From JBHHXR01 sp046757205 (GTDB taxonomy: Bacteria > Pseudomonadota > Alphaproteobacteria > Rhodobacterales > Rhodobacteraceae): DNA of 28,337 nucleotides. The first letter of the stretch is position 1, and each line of letters opens with the position of its first letter. The stretch is taken from assembly GCA_046757205.1 (NCBI GenBank), contig JBHHXR010000011.1, forward strand, positions 1 to 28,337. Reading direction: 5' to 3'. Position numbers and translations under genes: made by a program. Below the pieces are notes generated by a model, which searched no databases, was not told where the DNA came from, and was given only the letters and a program-made list of their open reading frames with translations. Of the stretch, positions 16,823 to 26,398 are shown one piece after another.

Positions 16823-18184
16823 CTATCTTCGGGCCCGGCGGGCGTCGCGCAGGATGTCCTGCGCCCGAAGCCACCCGGCCGACCCTTCGGAAAACTGGCC
16901 AGCCGCTCTTTTGGCATGAAGCGCCGCGTCAGTAAAGCGCGCCAGCAGCATGTACCGCTCGGCGGTGATGAGCGAGGCGTCCGCCGGCCGGCCGGCGCGG
17001 GCGTAGGCGAGAGCGAGATCGCGCAGCATCCGTGCATCGGCTCCGTCCGAACGCCGCGCCGATTGCAGGACCTTCAGCGCCTGCCTGTCGGCGGCGGGCG
17101 AATTGACGGCAAGCAGGGCGCGGCCGAGTCCGGCCTGCAGCAGCGCCTCGTCCGGCGCCAGGTCGGTGGCGCGGCGGTAGGCCGCGACGGCGGCCCTTGC
17201 CTGCCCGTTCTCGAGCAGGAACTGGCCGTGCAATTCGTGGTAGTAGGGATCTTCCGGGCTCAGCCGCAAGAGCCGTGCCATCGCCGCGGCGGCCTTTTTG
17301 CGGTCAGCAAGGCGATGCCACGCGATGGCACGGCGCAGTGTGGCGATCTCGCCGGTGTCGGTCTTCGGTGTCTCGCTCAGTACCCGGCCGGGCGTGCGCT
17401 GGAAACCCTCGAACTTGGCCACCATGCGGGCATGCGCCTGCGCGAGTTCCGGGCTGGTCGGTTTGCCGACCGGGGAATTGCCGACAGCTTCTTCCAGAAG
17501 CGAGTAGCGGCGCGAGAACAGCGGATGCGTCTGCGCATACGGGTCCATGCGACCGGCGCGGAGCGCCTCCTGTCCGCGAAAGATCGACAGCACGTCGAGG
17601 ATGGCTTGCGGATCGGAACCGGCGCCGACCATGTAGCGGACGCTGGCCTGATCGGCGGCGGCCTCCTGGGCGCGGGAATGCGCGAGAAAGCCGCGCTGCG
17701 CCGCGTTCTGGGTGGACAGCGCGATGGCGGTCGCGGCCTGGCCGTTGCCGCTGGCCGCCGCCGCGCCCGCCAGCAGCATGCCGATGGCGGCGGCGCCGCT
17801 GAGACCGCGCGAAAGCTCCGCCGTGCGGGCGAGATGGCCGCCGGTGATGTGGCCCACTTCATGCGCGATCACGGCCTGGATTTCCTGCGGCGTCTTCAGG
17901 CGCTGCAACATGCCGCTGTTGATGAACAGGTTGCGGCCGCCGGCGACGAAGGCGTTCATGTCGCGGTCGTTGATGATGTAGATTTTCACCGAGTTGCGGC
18001 CTAGCCCGGCGGCCCGGAAAATCGGAGCCGCGATGCGGCGCAGCGTCGCCTCGATCTCGGCGTCGCGGATCAGGGACTTCGCCGCCGCCGGGCAGGGCGG
18101 TCCGGCGAGTGCCGCGCAGAAAGCCAGCGCGCCGGCGCCGACGAGCCGCCGCGCACTACGAATGCGGCCGGAAATTCCCGTCAT
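16823..18184 (-). CDS. M48-family periplasmic metalloprotease with TPR C-terminus (BepA-like)
   Basis: The 453 residues contain an N-terminal export signal (about 10-36), a zinc metalloprotease domain with HEVGH (His108, Glu109, His112) and a third ligand likely in SRAQEAAADQAS, followed by a C-terminal tetratricopeptide region (about 300-440, for example PYYHELHGQFLLENGQARAA). This layout matches BepA/YfgC, which monitors outer membrane protein assembly. The start is the ATG at 18184 with AAGG upstream. It is the first gene of the minus-strand series leading to dsbA. Only 60 bases separate its start from that of the divergent aminotransferase. Confidence 0.92.
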   Translation of the reverse strand: MTGISGRIRSARRLVGAGALAFCAALAGPPCPAAAKSLIRDAEIEATLRRIAAPIFRAAGLGRNSVKIYIINDRDMNAFVAGGRNLFINSGMLQRLKTPQEIQAVIAHEVGHITGGHLARTAELSRGLSGAAAIGMLLAGAAAASGNGQAATAIALSTQNAAQRGFLAHSRAQEAAADQASVRYMVGAGSDPQAILDVLSIFRGQEALRAGRMDPYAQTHPLFSRRYSLLEEAVGNSPVGKPTSPELAQAHARMVAKFEGFQRTPGRVLSETPKTDTGEIATLRRAIAWHRLADRKKAAAAMARLLRLSPEDPYYHELHGQFLLENGQARAAVAAYRRATDLAPDEALLQAGLGRALLAVNSPAADRQALKVLQSARRSDGADARMLRDLALAYARAGRPADASLITAERYMLLARFTDAALHAKRAAGQFSEGSAGWLRAQDILRDARRARR

Positions 18185-18244
18185 GGCATTGACCTTCGCT
18201 GCCGTGGTCGCGCAAGTAGCCGCGGCGACACTAGGAGGCAAACC

Positions 18245-19399
18245 ATGCGAAGCGCAAGACGCAGCGACGTCGATCCCTTCATTGTGATGGACGTGATGGA
18301 AGCGGCGCGGCTGGCCGAGGCCTCGGGGCGCCAGGTGATTCACATGGAGGTCGGGCAGCCGGGAACCGCGGCGCCGGCCGGTGCGCGCAGGGCGCTCTCC
18401 GCCGCGCTTGAGCGCGATCCCCTGGGATACACGGTGGCGCTCGGCATCCCGGCGTTGCGTACACGGATCGCACGGCTCTACCGCGAACGGTACGGCGTCG
18501 AAGTGCCGGCGGAGCGGGTGGTCGTCACTTCGGGTTCGTCGGCGGCGTTCATCCTGGCGTTCACCATGCTGTTCGACGACGGCGCCAGGGTGGCGATAGG
18601 CGAGCCGGGTTATCCCAGCTACCGTAATATTCTGAAAGCCCTGAGCCTCGAACCGGTGGGGATTCAGACGACTGCCGCACACCGCTACCAGCCGGTGCCG
18701 GACGACATCGCGCGGCTCGGCGGCATCGACGGCCTGCTGGTGGCCAGCCCGGCCAACCCGACCGGAACCATGCTGGACCGCGCGGCGCTGAAGCGGCTGA
18801 TGGATCATTGCGCGGGAGAGGGCATCGCCTTCATATCCGACGAGATCTACCACGGGCTGACCTACGAAGCGCCGGCGGCGACGGCGCTGGAGATCTCTGA
18901 CGACTGCGTGGTGATTAACTCGTTTTCGAAATACCATTCGATGACCGGCTGGCGGGTCGGCTGGATGGTGGTGCCCGAAGCGCAGGTGAGAGTGGTCGAG
19001 CGGCTGGCGCAGAACATGTTCATCTGCCCGCCGCATGCCAGCCAGGTGGCGGCGCTGGCGGCGCTGGACTGCCGAGAGGAACTTGAGGCAAACCGCGCCG
19101 TTTACCAGGCCAACCGGGCGCTGCTGCTGGAGGGTCTGCCGGCGGCCGGGTTCGGCCATATCGCGCCGCCCGACGGGGCCTTCTACCTTTACGCCGACGT
19201 TTCCGATTTCTGCGACGACAGCCGGGCGCTGGCGCGGCGGATACTGGACGAGGCGGGCGTGGCGGTGACGCCGGGGGTCGATTTCGACCCGGTGCGGGGC
19301 CACGAGACTCTGCGCTTTTCCTATGCCGGTTCGACTGAAGACATGCGCGAGGGCCTGCGCCGACTGCGCCGGTGGATGGCGGCGCGGCGGGCGCGCTGA
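18245..19399 (+). CDS. Class I/II PLP-dependent aminotransferase
   Basis: A 384-residue fold-type I aminotransferase. Seen in order: MEVGQPGTAAPAGAR (substrate-binding N-terminal loop), SGSSAAFILAF (cofactor phosphate region), SPANPTGTMLD (the Asn that contacts PLP), SDEIYHGLTYE (the Asp and Tyr of the cofactor site), SFSKYHSMTGWRVGW (the Schiff-base lysine) and the C-terminal substrate-carboxylate Arg in ETLRFSYA. The amino acid substrate cannot be set from sequence; aspartate- or alanine-type specificity are both possible. AGGAGG lies six bases before the ATG. Convergent with rne, 17 bases apart. Confidence 0.93.
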   Translation: MRSARRSDVDPFIVMDVMEAARLAEASGRQVIHMEVGQPGTAAPAGARRALSAALERDPLGYTVALGIPALRTRIARLYRERYGVEVPAERVVVTSGSSAAFILAFTMLFDDGARVAIGEPGYPSYRNILKALSLEPVGIQTTAAHRYQPVPDDIARLGGIDGLLVASPANPTGTMLDRAALKRLMDHCAGEGIAFISDEIYHGLTYEAPAATALEISDDCVVINSFSKYHSMTGWRVGWMVVPEAQVRVVERLAQNMFICPPHASQVAALAALDCREELEANRAVYQANRALLLEGLPAAGFGHIAPPDGAFYLYADVSDFCDDSRALARRILDEAGVAVTPGVDFDPVRGHETLRFSYAGSTEDMREGLRRLRRWMAARRAR

Positions 19400-19416
19400 A
19401 CGCCCGCCTTCGGTTC

Positions 19417-22011
19417 TCAGTCGCCGTTCACGGCTCGCGACCACCAACCGCGTTTCTTCGGTTTCGGCGGCTCCGCTTCAGCCGGTTCAAGCTGGCGCTC
19501 GTCCTCGGCGCGCTGCGGTTCAGGCGCAGCCTCGGGGGCGGGTTCCACGACGTCGGTCCGCGGTTCCGGCGGTGTCTCCGGGACCGCCGGTTCCGGCGTC
19601 ATTTCGGGCGCCTCTGCGGCCGGCTCCCCGGCATCCGCCTCCGCAACCTTCTTCGGCGCGCGCTTGCGCGGCTTCCGCTTGGGTTTCGGCGATTCCGCTT
19701 CCGGCACGTCGACGGCATCCGCGACCTCGACGCCGGTTTCGATGACCGGACCGAGGGCATCGCCCGGCGCCTCGGCTTCCGGTTCGCTCTTCCTGCTCGT
19801 TCGGCGTGGCCGGCTGCGCGACTTCCTCCCGCGTTTTTCCTCGGTCGGCGAAGCTTTCTCGGGTGCTTCCTGTCCGATTTCGGTGTCAGCGCCGGCATCG
19901 GCTGATTCTCCGGCCATAACGTCTTCGGCGCCGGCTTCCCCGTCCTTGCGGCCGCCGCGGCGACGCCGGCGGCGCCTGCGTTTTTTCGGACGCTCGTCGT
20001 CTTCGCCGTTCTGCAGGAGCTCGACGGGTTCTTCGTCTTCTTCTTCCGATTCGTCGATCACGTCCGGCACGCTCATCGAAGTGACCACCGCTTGCGCGGC
20101 GACGATTCGCGTGGCCGTCTTGAACCGCTCGACGTTGTACTGCGGACTGATCAGCAGCGGGTCGGCCTCGATGCGCACCGAGAGCCCGAAACGCGCCTCG
20201 ATCATCGCCACGTGGTCGCGCTTCTGGTTGAGCATGTAGTTGGCGATCTTGACCGGCGCCGTCACCAGCACCTCGCGCGAGCGCTGGCGGGTGGCTTCTT
20301 CTTCCAGTTCGCGCAGGATGGCCAGCGCCAGGCTGTCGTCGGAGCGCGTCTGGCCGGTGCCGTGGCAGTGCGGGCAGGGCGCCGTGGTGGCCTCGATCAT
20401 GCCCGGGCGCAGGCGCTGGCGCGACATCTCCATCAGCCCGAAGCCGGAGATGCGGCCTACCTGGATGCGCGCTCGGTCGGTCTTCAGCGCCTCCTTCATG
20501 CGCTTCTCGACGGCGTTGTTGTTGCGCCTCTCCTCCATGTCGATGAAGTCGATGACGATCAGCCCGGCGAGGTCGCGCAGGCGCAACTGGCGGGCGATTT
20601 CATCCGCCGCCTCGAGATTGGTCTTGGTCGCGGTGTTCTCGATCGACTGTTCGCGGGTGGCGCGTCCGGAGTTCACGTCGATGGCGACCAGCGCCTCGGT
20701 GACGCCGATGACGATGTAGCCGCCGGACCTGAGCTGCACCACTGGATTGAACATGCCGGCGAGGTAGCTTTCCACCTGGAAGCGGGCGAAGAGCGGGATC
20801 AGGTCTGTATAGGGTTTTACGTGCCGGGCGTGGGAAGGCATGAGCATCTTCATGTAGTCCTTGGCCTCGCGATAGCCGCGCTCGCCCTCCACCAGTATCT
20901 CCTCGATGTCGCGCGAATAGAGGTCGCGAATCGAGCGCTTGATCAGGCTGCCCTCCTCGTAGATCGGCGCCGGCGCGATGGATTTCAGCGTCAGGTCGCG
21001 GATCTGTTCCCACTGGCGCAGAAGGAATTCGTAGTCGCGCTTGATTTCGGACTTGGTGCGCTTGGCGCCGGCGGTGCGGATGATCAACCCGGCGCCCTGC
21101 GGCACCACGATCTCGTTGGCGATCTGCTTGAGCTTCTTGCGGTCGGTGGCGTGCGTGATCTTGCGCGAAATGCCGCCGCCGCGGGCGGTGTTCGGCATCA
21201 GGACGCAGTAACGCCCGGCAAGGCTGAGATAGGTCGTCAGCGCCGCGCCCTTGTTGCCGCGCTCCTCCTTGACCACCTGCACCAGCAGGATCTGGCGCAC
21301 CTTGATGACTTCCTGGATCTTGTAGCGGCGCGGCAGCGGCCGGCGGCGCGGCGAAATTTCCTCCCGCACATCCTCGGCGGCTACCGACTCGTAATCCTCG
21401 CGGAGGCGCGCGGTCTGATCGCCGCCATTCGCATCGGCGTCTCCATTGGCGTCGGCCCCGGCAACCGGTCCGTCGGTATCATCCGCGGATTCGTAGCCGG
21501 CGTCTGTCGGCGACGCTTCGCCGCCGGCTTCGGAGTGTTCCGGCGAATCCACGTCCGGCGCCGCTTCGAGTTCCACCGGCGCCGCCGCCACCTCCCCGGA
21601 GACGGTCGCGTCCTGCTGCGAAGGCGCACCTTCCTTTTCAGCTTCCGGCTTTTTCCTGCGGCGGCGGCCCCGGCTGCGGGGTTTTTCCCTTTCGGCGGAT
21701 TCCTCGTCGGCCTGCTGGCGTTCCAGCGCCGCCTCCTCTTCGAGCAGCGCCTGCCGGTCGGCTATCGGGATCTGGTAGTAGTCCGGGTGGATTTCCGAAA
21801 AAGCCAGAAACCCGTGACGGTTGCCGCCATAGTCGACGAATGCCGCCTGAAGCGACGGCTCTACGCGAGTGACCTTCGCAAGGTAGATATTGCCGGCAAG
21901 CTGGCGTTTGTTGAGCGATTCAAAATCAAATTCCTCGACCTTGTTTCCCTCGACGACGACAACGCGGGTCTCTTCCGCGTGCGTCGCATCGATAAGCATT
22001 TTCTTTGCCAT
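19417..22011 (-). CDS. rne: Ribonuclease E (Rne/Rng family)
   Basis: Main endoribonuclease of mRNA decay and rRNA/tRNA processing, and degradosome scaffold. The 864 residues start MAKKMLIDATHAEETRVVVV. The S1 domain is split by a 130-residue acidic and Arg-rich insertion (about 92-225), as known in alphaproteobacteria. The DNase I-like catalytic core has Asp445 (AIDVNSGR) and Asp488 (IVIDFIDM), matching E. coli Asp303 and Asp346. The Zn-link is CPHCHGTGQ (Cys546, Cys549). From about residue 660 the tail is disordered, with acidic runs, a nine-Arg/Lys block (KKRRRRRRRRGG) that would bind RNA, and a C-terminal KKRGWWSRAVNGD. The start at 22011 gives the family N-terminus; the Shine-Dalgarno is weak. 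Confidence 0.97.
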   Translation of the reverse strand: MAKKMLIDATHAEETRVVVVEGNKVEEFDFESLNKRQLAGNIYLAKVTRVEPSLQAAFVDYGGNRHGFLAFSEIHPDYYQIPIADRQALLEEEAALERQQADEESAEREKPRSRGRRRRKKPEAEKEGAPSQQDATVSGEVAAAPVELEAAPDVDSPEHSEAGGEASPTDAGYESADDTDGPVAGADANGDADANGGDQTARLREDYESVAAEDVREEISPRRRPLPRRYKIQEVIKVRQILLVQVVKEERGNKGAALTTYLSLAGRYCVLMPNTARGGGISRKITHATDRKKLKQIANEIVVPQGAGLIIRTAGAKRTKSEIKRDYEFLLRQWEQIRDLTLKSIAPAPIYEEGSLIKRSIRDLYSRDIEEILVEGERGYREAKDYMKMLMPSHARHVKPYTDLIPLFARFQVESYLAGMFNPVVQLRSGGYIVIGVTEALVAIDVNSGRATREQSIENTATKTNLEAADEIARQLRLRDLAGLIVIDFIDMEERRNNNAVEKRMKEALKTDRARIQVGRISGFGLMEMSRQRLRPGMIEATTAPCPHCHGTGQTRSDDSLALAILRELEEEATRQRSREVLVTAPVKIANYMLNQKRDHVAMIEARFGLSVRIEADPLLISPQYNVERFKTATRIVAAQAVVTSMSVPDVIDESEEEDEEPVELLQNGEDDERPKKRRRRRRRRGGRKDGEAGAEDVMAGESADAGADTEIGQEAPEKASPTEEKRGRKSRSRPRRTSRKSEPEAEAPGDALGPVIETGVEVADAVDVPEAESPKPKRKPRKRAPKKVAEADAGEPAAEAPEMTPEPAVPETPPEPRTDVVEPAPEAAPEPQRAEDERQLEPAEAEPPKPKKRGWWSRAVNGD

Positions 22012-22475
22012 GTTGTCTCGCTGGGACGGCATCCGGGCGGGGCGCCTGGTGGCGCGCAAGTCGGACGCGTCCGTAATGTGGGAGCGACCAACGGCGAATC
22101 GCAGGCGGACATGCGCGGCAATTTCCAATCTGCCAAATAGTCCGTACCTGTATCAGCGCGTTGCATCGCGGTTATGTCTCCGGCACCCGTGGTGCCAAAT
22201 CGTATGTCCTGCAGCGCTATCCGCAGGGATGGTAGGTTGGCGCAAGCGCCGGTCGCGGTACTGCCGCCTCGGCCCATCAACGTCTGTTCGTTGATGCAAC
22301 CCTTCGGGCATGCGACGAAACTCATACGAAATGTTGTGGCTGTCGCCGGAAAATCAACATTTCACGCGCACCATATCCGGCATTTTGCGGGAAACACAAT
22401 TGATTTTTGTTTGCCCGCGCATGTGCTAGGGATTGTCGCAAAACGTGCGGCGGAGATCGCCCGAGAGGCAAGGCA
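22012..22475. other. Divergent intergenic region: rne leader and amidase promoter
   Basis: These 464 bases hold no supported gene. Inverted repeats are at 22182-22187/22191-22196 (GGCACC/GGTGCC), 22239-22243/22246-22250 (GGCGC/GCGCC), 22276-22282/22289-22295 (ATCAACG/CGTTGAT), 22328-22336/22355-22363 (GAAATGTTG/CAACATTTC, 18-base spacer) and 22387-22396/22408-22418 (one bulge). The first three would form hairpins in a long rne 5' untranslated region. The region from 22320 to 22412 is AT-richer than its surroundings, as expected for promoters. Confidence 0.55.
22400..22429 (+). promoter_or_regulatory. Candidate promoter of the amidase gene
   Basis: TTGATT (22400-22405), an 18-base spacer and TGCTAG (22424-22429) with a TG extension just before it fit a housekeeping promoter. 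Transcription would begin near 22436, about 40 bases before the GTG start. Confidence 0.4.
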
Positions 22476-23690
22476 GTGATCGTCGGAAGAATAGTGGCAG
22501 TCGCTTTGTGGGCCGTCCTGATGGCCGGCGCAGGCATCGCGGACAGCGGAGACGCGGGGCGGCCTTCCGTCGCGCTGGCCGCGCTTTCGGACAAGAGCGG
22601 CGGCAGCGCGGTTCTCGATTTCGAGCTTTCCGCGCCGGTGCCGTATCGCCTCTTCACCATGGACGGGCCGGCCCGGCTGGTTGTCGATTTCAAGGGTGCG
22701 GCGGCCCGTCCCGTCCGGGTCGACGCGGCTGCCGCCGCCCGGCGGGTGAAAACGGTACGGGCGGGGAACTCTCCCGATGGCGCGTGGGCGCGATTCGTCG
22801 CGGAGCTGGGCCGGCCCTACGGTATTTCCAGCGCGGAATTGTCGACGCAGGCCGACGGCGGCGCCGGCCGGCTCCGTATCGTTCTGCGGCCGGTGGGGCG
22901 CATCGCCTTCGCCGAACAGAGCCGCCGCCCCCCGGACGGCGCGGCGGCGAAAATCGCGGCCTCCGTCAATCCCGACACGCGGGACGGCCGGTTGACCGTG
23001 GCGCTCGATCCCGGGCATGGCGGCATAGACCCCGGCGCCGTGCGCGACGGCATCTCGGAAAAAGAGATCGCGCTGGCCTTCGCCCACGACCTGAAGGTCG
23101 CATTGGAACTGAGCGGCCGGTACCGGGTCGTGATGACGCGAAGTGGCGACGAATTCGTGCCGTTGCGCGCGCGGGTGTTACGGGCGCGCTCGGCCGGCGC
23201 CGACCTGATGATTTCGCTGCATCTCAATACCGTCGAGAAGGGCAACGCCTCGGGCGCGGCGGTCTACACTCTCGGTTCCGCCGGTTCCGACAGCGAAGCG
23301 GCCGCCTTCGCGGACTACGAAAACGGCGTGGACAGCCTGGCCGGAACGGTGCCCGACGCGACCGAGCCGGACATTGTCCGGATACTGAGCGGGATGGCGA
23401 GCGCCGAAACCGCCGTCCGTTCGAAGCGCCTGTCGGCGAGCATACTGGAAGGATTGCGCCGTACGGTCGGGGAATTGCAGACCCGCCCGTCGCGGCGCGC
23501 CGGGTTGCGTGTTCTGCGTGCCCCCGACCTGCCGTCGGTATTGCTGGAACTGGGATTCCTTTCCGACGAGAGGGATCGCGCTAATCTGACATCTCGGCAG
23601 TGGCGCATCCGCGCCGCAGGCGGTATAGTTTCGGCCCTGGACGCCTGGGCCGCGGCGGACGCAGAGGCTTCGGGCCTGGCGCGTCAGTGA
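22476..23690 (+). CDS. amiC: N-acetylmuramoyl-L-alanine amidase (AMIN + Amidase_3)
   Basis: Cleaves the amide bond between MurNAc and the stem peptide during cell separation. The 404 residues start with a signal peptide (about 1-20), then an AMIN domain (about 40-145, SAVLDFELSAPVPYRLF) that targets septal wall or polymers. The zinc amidase domain follows, with His181 (DPGHGGIDPG), Glu195, His249 (ISLHLN) and Glu358 (LLELGFLSDERD). A GTG start at 22476 is chosen because AGGCAAGG precedes it and it places the hydrophobic segment at the N-terminus. The gene comes before mrcA, a conserved alphaproteobacterial pairing that links wall cutting and synthesis. Confidence 0.94.
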   Translation: MIVGRIVAVALWAVLMAGAGIADSGDAGRPSVALAALSDKSGGSAVLDFELSAPVPYRLFTMDGPARLVVDFKGAAARPVRVDAAAAARRVKTVRAGNSPDGAWARFVAELGRPYGISSAELSTQADGGAGRLRIVLRPVGRIAFAEQSRRPPDGAAAKIAASVNPDTRDGRLTVALDPGHGGIDPGAVRDGISEKEIALAFAHDLKVALELSGRYRVVMTRSGDEFVPLRARVLRARSAGADLMISLHLNTVEKGNASGAAVYTLGSAGSDSEAAAFADYENGVDSLAGTVPDATEPDIVRILSGMASAETAVRSKRLSASILEGLRRTVGELQTRPSRRAGLRVLRAPDLPSVLLELGFLSDERDRANLTSRQWRIRAAGGIVSALDAWAAADAEASGLARQ

Positions 23691-23770
23691 AGCGGCGCGG
23701 GACGCGGCGGAAGTTTGCAGGGCCGGTCAGGGCAGCGTGGGGCGCCGGCGGCGTGGTTTAGGGTGCCGAC

Positions 23771-26317
23771 ATGACGATGGCGATATTCCGGTTTTTCGGC
23801 TTTCTGTTCAGTTGGGCGACGCTCGGCGCGGTATTCGCGGGCGGGCTGCTGGTCGCCGTGTTCGCCTATTACGGCAAGGACCTGCCGGACCACGCCTCGC
23901 TGGCCACCTATGAGCCGGCGACGCTGTCGCGGGTCTACTCGCGGCAGGGGCTGCTGGTCGACGAGTTCGCGCGGGAAAGGCGGCTCTACACGCCGGTCGA
24001 GGAAATTCCCGATCTGGTGAAGCAGGCCTTCATCAGCGCCGAGGACAAGAATTTCTATCAGCACCACGGGTTCGATGCTTTCGGCATCGCCAAGGCGGCG
24101 CTGGACTACGCGCGCGGCGGGCGGTTGCGCGGAGCCTCGACGATCACCCAGCAGGTGATGAAGAACTTCCTTCTTTCGGGCGACCGCACCGGCGAGCGGA
24201 AGATCAAGGAGATCATCCTTGCCACCCGGATCGAACGGACGCTGAGCAAGGACGCCATCCTCGGGCTCTATCTCAACGAGATATTCCTCGGGCAGAATTC
24301 CTATGGCGTGACGGCGGCGGCCCAGGCCTATTTCAACAAGACGCTGGAGGCGTTGTCGCCGGCGGAGGTCGCCTATCTGGCGGCGTTGCCCAAGGCCCCG
24401 AGCACGCTGCACCCGGTGCGCAACATGCAACGCGCCATCGACCGGCGGAATTTCGTTCTGAAGGAAATGGCCGAGAACGGGTATATCAGCGCCGCCGCCT
24501 CGGAGGCCGCCCGGGCGGAACCGCTTCGCACGGTGCAGAACGGCGACTACCCGTCTTTCCGTACCGGGCAGCCGCCGCGCAACTATTTCACCGACGAAAT
24601 CCGCCGTCAGATGAGCCGGCGCTTTGGCGAGGACAAACTGTTTGCCGGCGGTCTTGCCATCCGGTCCACCATGGACCCGAAGCTGCAGGAGGTGGCGGCG
24701 GCGGCGCTGCGGGCGCAGCTTGAGAGCTACGACCACGCACAGGGCGCCTATCGCGGTCCGATCGGGAAGCTGGCGGAAGCCGACCTTGCCGACGAGGGCA
24801 CGTGGCGGGCGGCGCTGGCGGCTCTGCAGGTGCCGCGCGACATCACGGGTTGGCATCCGGCGGTGATCCTGAAACTCGGCAAGACCACTGCGAGGATCGG
24901 GATCGAGGGCGTCGAGGACGACGAGGACGGACATTTCCTGAGCATCAGGGAGGCCGCGTGGGCGCGGCCTTACAAGGAGGGCACCGGCCTCGGCAGGAAG
25001 CCGAGGAAACCGTCCGACCTGTGGGCCGTCGGCGACGTCATTTTCGTCAGCGAGGTCAGGCGTGACGACGGCGCCTTCGAGAAATGGACATACCGGCAGA
25101 TACCGGAACTGCAGGGCGCCTTCATGGCGATGGACCCGCAGACCGGCCGCGTACTGGCGATGCAGGGCGGGTTTTCCTATCAGGCAAGCGTGTTCAACCG
25201 TGCCACCCAGGCGACGCGGCAGCCGGGCTCGGCCTTCAAGCCCTTCGTCTACGCCGCGGCGCTGGACAACGGCTACAATCCGGCGACCATCGTTGTCGAT
25301 GCGCCGATCGAGGTGGAGACCGCCCAGGGCATCTGGCGGCCGAAGAACTCTTCCAACCAGTTCTACGGCCCGGCGCCGCTGCGTACCGGCATCGAGCAGT
25401 CGCGCAACCTGATGACGGTGCGCATCGCGCAGGCCATCGGCATGGACAAGGTGGCCGAATACGCCGAACGCTTCGGCGTATACAGTAACATGCCGCATAT
25501 CCTGTCCTACGCGCTGGGGGCCGGCGAGACCACGCTCTACCGGATGGTAGCGGCCTACGCGATGTTCGCCAATGGCGGCAAGCGGGTCGAGCCGACGCTG
25601 GTGGACCGGGTGCAGAACCGTTTCGGCGAGACCATCTACCGCCACGACCAGCGGCGCTGCTACGGCTGCCAGGTCGCCGATCTGTCGGAGCGGACGCTGC
25701 CGTTCGTCGAGAACACCGCCGAACAGATCATGGACCCGGTGACCGCCTACCAGCTTACCTCGATGATGCGCGGGGTGGTTGCCCGCGGCACCGCGGCGCG
25801 TACCGTGGGCGCGCCGCTCGGCGTGCCGGTGGCCGGCAAGACCGGCACCACCAACGACGCCAAGGACGCCTGGTTCATCGGCTTCACGCCGCGCATCGTG
25901 GCGGGCTGCTATATCGGCTTCGACACACCGCGCGGCATGGGCCACGGCGCCTATGGCGGCTCCATGTGCGGCCCGGTGTTCACGGCCTTCATGAAGGTGG
26001 CGTTGGTCGGACACGGCTCTTTCGAGCTGCCGCAGCCGCCGGATACGGTTTTCGTCAAGATCGACCGTTACACCGGCGAACGGCTGCCCGACGACGCCGA
26101 GGGGGAATACGTCGTGTCCGAGTTGTTCCGGTCAGGCGACGAGCTGGGTTACGGCGAGTTCGGCCAGTTTGTCGACGGCGGTTTCTCGATGGGCCGCGAC
26201 CTGGTACTGTTCTCGCGCGGCGAGAGCGCGTCGGAGCAACTGAGCGTTGGCGGGAAGACACAGATCATCCCGGCCAAGCCCACCTTCGGGTCGCTGTCGA
26301 GCGGCGGTCTCTACTGA
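23771..26317 (+). CDS. mrcA: Penicillin-binding protein 1A (bifunctional transglycosylase/transpeptidase)
   Basis: Class A PBP that polymerises and cross-links peptidoglycan. The 848 residues begin with a transmembrane anchor (about 5-34). The GT51 glycosyltransferase domain has the catalytic Glu91 in ISAEDKNFYQHHG and STITQQVMKNFLL. An OB-like insert (about 320-440) fits PBP1A rather than PBP1B and is the docking region for outer membrane activators in E. coli. The transpeptidase domain has Ser487-Ala-Phe-Lys490, Ser544-Arg-Asn546 and Lys690-Thr-Gly-Thr693. The ATG at 23777 is an alternative start. It lies 80 bases after the amidase gene. Confidence 0.97.
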   Translation: MTMAIFRFFGFLFSWATLGAVFAGGLLVAVFAYYGKDLPDHASLATYEPATLSRVYSRQGLLVDEFARERRLYTPVEEIPDLVKQAFISAEDKNFYQHHGFDAFGIAKAALDYARGGRLRGASTITQQVMKNFLLSGDRTGERKIKEIILATRIERTLSKDAILGLYLNEIFLGQNSYGVTAAAQAYFNKTLEALSPAEVAYLAALPKAPSTLHPVRNMQRAIDRRNFVLKEMAENGYISAAASEAARAEPLRTVQNGDYPSFRTGQPPRNYFTDEIRRQMSRRFGEDKLFAGGLAIRSTMDPKLQEVAAAALRAQLESYDHAQGAYRGPIGKLAEADLADEGTWRAALAALQVPRDITGWHPAVILKLGKTTARIGIEGVEDDEDGHFLSIREAAWARPYKEGTGLGRKPRKPSDLWAVGDVIFVSEVRRDDGAFEKWTYRQIPELQGAFMAMDPQTGRVLAMQGGFSYQASVFNRATQATRQPGSAFKPFVYAAALDNGYNPATIVVDAPIEVETAQGIWRPKNSSNQFYGPAPLRTGIEQSRNLMTVRIAQAIGMDKVAEYAERFGVYSNMPHILSYALGAGETTLYRMVAAYAMFANGGKRVEPTLVDRVQNRFGETIYRHDQRRCYGCQVADLSERTLPFVENTAEQIMDPVTAYQLTSMMRGVVARGTAARTVGAPLGVPVAGKTGTTNDAKDAWFIGFTPRIVAGCYIGFDTPRGMGHGAYGGSMCGPVFTAFMKVALVGHGSFELPQPPDTVFVKIDRYTGERLPDDAEGEYVVSELFRSGDELGYGEFGQFVDGGFSMGRDLVLFSRGESASEQLSVGGKTQIIPAKPTFGSLSSGGLY

Positions 26318-26398
26318 CCTCTCGCCCTTTACCGTCCCCGGCGCGGCGGGTAGAACGGCCGCGCAAGGTGCTGTCCAATTCCTCGGAGTTTCCTTCTG

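Noticed and set aside
20092..22140. Very long open frame on the plus strand across rne
   Set aside because: It is exactly opposite the conserved RNase E frame, has a His/Arg/Asp-rich composition typical of the antisense of GC-rich genes, and shows no domain.
23684..26014. Long open frame on the minus strand across PBP1A
   Set aside because: It is antisense to all conserved motifs of PBP1A and reads as low-complexity Arg/Gly/His-rich protein; a GC-skewed shadow frame.
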